Below, one piece after another: positions 62,327-64,000 of a DNA stretch of 64,000 bases. Where the stretch lies: positions 169,806-233,805 of the forward strand of contig NW_001799635.1 of assembly GCF_000165425.1 (NCBI RefSeq), written 5' to 3'. This DNA comes from Paramecium tetraurelia. Its lineage: Eukaryota; Ciliophora; Oligohymenophorea; Peniculida; Parameciidae. Each line of letters starts with the position of its first letter. The stretch's first letter is position 1. A program made the position numbers and the translations under genes. Below the pieces are notes generated by a model. The model was not told the DNA's origin. It made no database searches and saw only the letters and a program-made list of their open reading frames with translations.

Positions 62327-62443
62327 ATTATAGATAATTAACGATTATTAACTAATTAATCATTGATAACTGTTCATTAAATGCAAAATATAATAGAACA
62401 TTTTATTATCAAATTATTATAAACCATAAAAGAATAAACAAAT

Positions 62444-64000
62444 TCAAGATTATAATTTCTATATCATTTAGTTTCTCTATATCACTTTATTTAACATTAT
62501 TTCTTTTTTGTATTTCTCTAGAAATTCTAATTCCTATTTGTTTTTATCATTTTTTTGAGAAATCTCAAGATTTTTTTCTAAAATTTTATTTTATTTATGT
62601 ATTTTCTCCAACATATTTTCCATTTATTTTTATTTGGCTAATTTAAAACGATGCTCATTTTTTTCACATAGATTCTACTTTCTTAAATCTAATAAGGATT
62701 AATGTCTAATTAGGATATCATCTGCAATACCTTTTCAAACCACCCACAAGTTTATCATCAGCTTCTTGAAGTTTTGAAATAAGAGAATCAGATCTTTTCT
62801 AATCCAAAGAAACCTAATACTACTCATATTTTTTCATAATCCTACTGTTTTTCGTAGATAAGCTTTTTTACTGTTTGATTTGAGAAATTTCATGCTTATT
62901 AAGTTAGATCTTAAGTTTTAAATTAAAAATTACTTATCTTTATGTTGATTTACTAAAATACAGTTAAACATTTTAATTTTCCTTTTAAGTATAAGATTCT
63001 TATAATTTTTTCTATTTCTCTTCAAACATCTTCAAACTCTATTATTATTTTCTTCGATCCTCCATTTATTTTTTTTGTAAATAATCATTCAAATAATCAG
63101 ATTTCTTTTTCATAGAATCCATCACTTATTCAATCATGCTCTATTCTTAACTTATTTACATTTATTTCTTCAATTATCTTTCTCTTTCCTTTTCTTCTCT
63201 CTTTTTTAATTATTCCACTTATACATCTTATGATTATAAGAGCTATTTTTATTTTCTTTCAAAATGTAAACTGAGATCTTTTTCTAATTCCTAAATCACC
63301 TTCTTATGTTCTCTATACTATAATTATTCTTCATATTTATTTTTTTGGCATATCTGATCTACTTTTAAATTCTTTCTTCTTAATTTCTTTCTTATTTAAT
63401 CCAATTATTTTTATTTGTTTTATTCTGCTTTTTAGTAGATTTCAGGGGCTGTCTTACTATAATATTCTTCCTACTTATTTATTTAATCCTAAACAATATT
63501 TAGAAATCTAAAACTACTAATTATAATAATTACTTATTATAATTTTCAGATTCCTTATTCACTTTTTTATTGAATAATTCCTTTCTTTGGTTGGCACTAA
63601 GAATAACAGATGTTTATTGATCTTCTCTCTGAGTTTTCCTAGATTCAGATTACTCAGCAATCAAAGACTCATCTTTAAATTTAATATTCTTGGAATTTAT
63701 TTGTTTTGTAACTTATGATTAAATATGCTTTATCTGATTCCTTCGTTTTAGAAGATCATTCAATATTTTATATTTGTTAGTAACGTATTGTAAATATTTG
63801 ATAAGATTCTAGAGAGGATTTTGTTTCTTTTAATAAAAATCTGCATACTCTTCAACATTTAGATCATCATCTTCTATTTTAAGCATTTCCATAGCAGCTT
63901 GAGTTCTTGGAGAGTTAATATCAAATTGCATCTGAAATACTGTTAATAAATTAGGATTTCTAATGATATTATGCTTTTGATCTGGTTCGGCCTTACCACA
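62444..64000 (-). CDS. C-terminal part of a long coiled-coil protein (5' end outside window)
   Basis: Enters from the right edge and ends at TGA 62444-62446. Two introns (about 29 and 25 nt) join three open segments. It starts with a mixed segment (NPNLLTVFQMQFDINSPRT; YLQYVTNKYKILNDLLKRR) and then is a continuous charged coiled coil (KYEEQLQYREHKKVIQELEK; RKQKQLLQSQDVQVEQLKKR; LEKYKKEIMLNKVIQRNQMI). Such proteins in ciliates are frequently ciliary or basal-body structural components, but no specific family is recognisable from the fragment. The visible part is about 500 residues. Confidence 0.8.

Overview
The window is somatic (macronuclear-type) DNA of a ciliate, almost certainly a Paramecium. 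It is very AT-rich and densely coded on both strands. The reading frames make sense only if TAA and TAG are glutamine and TGA is the sole stop. Genes are interrupted by introns of about 20-32 nt that start GT (usually GTA) and end AG. Read this way, fragments that look like 60-100-codon ORFs in the standard code join into about 45 proteins, several of them recognisable universal eukaryotic proteins. Most intergenic gaps are 20-450 bp. Nothing points to bacteria, phage, CRISPR or transposons, and I saw no convincing tRNA or rRNA gene.

Layout. 1-7,540: tail of an unknown protein, a MORN protein, a membrane RING protein, a stomatin/SPFH protein, a RING-between-RING ubiquitin ligase with two C-terminal membrane segments, and an unknown basic protein. 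7,690-13,000: a small charged protein, a lipid-anchored calcium-dependent protein kinase, a WD-repeat protein, NOP10 (H/ACA snoRNP), an EF-hand protein and SEC61 beta. 13,400-20,150: unknown proteins, a cyclic-nucleotide-binding K+ channel ending in a zinc knuckle, and a Pumilio-type RNA-binding protein with a polyglutamine tail. 20,560-28,790: a divergent pair of MORN proteins and a ~2,000-residue cysteine-rich surface protein with a multi-pass C-terminus. 28,930-36,300: an ABCC-like fragment without ATPase domains, a small membrane protein, a multi-KH RNA-binding protein, poorly resolved genes, a phospholipase-D6-like protein lacking its catalytic histidine, and a small helix-turn-helix protein.

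36,690-46,580: a myristoylatable protein, a B-box/CHY zinc-finger protein, the mitochondrial F1-ATPase assembly factor ATP12, unknown proteins, a TLDc (MEAK7-like) protein and a FANCM/MPH1-type DNA-repair helicase. 46,850-64,000: two unknown/coiled-coil proteins, a polycystin-2-like channel, an AGC-type protein kinase, a WD-like protein, a secreted protein, an EF-hand protein, the proteasome lid subunit RPN12, a C2H2 zinc-finger protein and a long coiled-coil protein cut by the window end.

The genes do not form operons. Themes are calcium and membrane signalling (CDPK, EF-hand proteins, K+ and polycystin channels, six predicted N-myristoylated proteins), ubiquitin/proteasome (two E3 ligases, RPN12) and RNA biology (NOP10, PUF, KH). 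Many neighbours are divergent with start codons only 23-85 bp apart, so promoters must be very short or shared. Intron and start assignments come from hand translation. Where removal of the listed introns leaves a whole number of codons I say so, and unresolved models carry low confidence.
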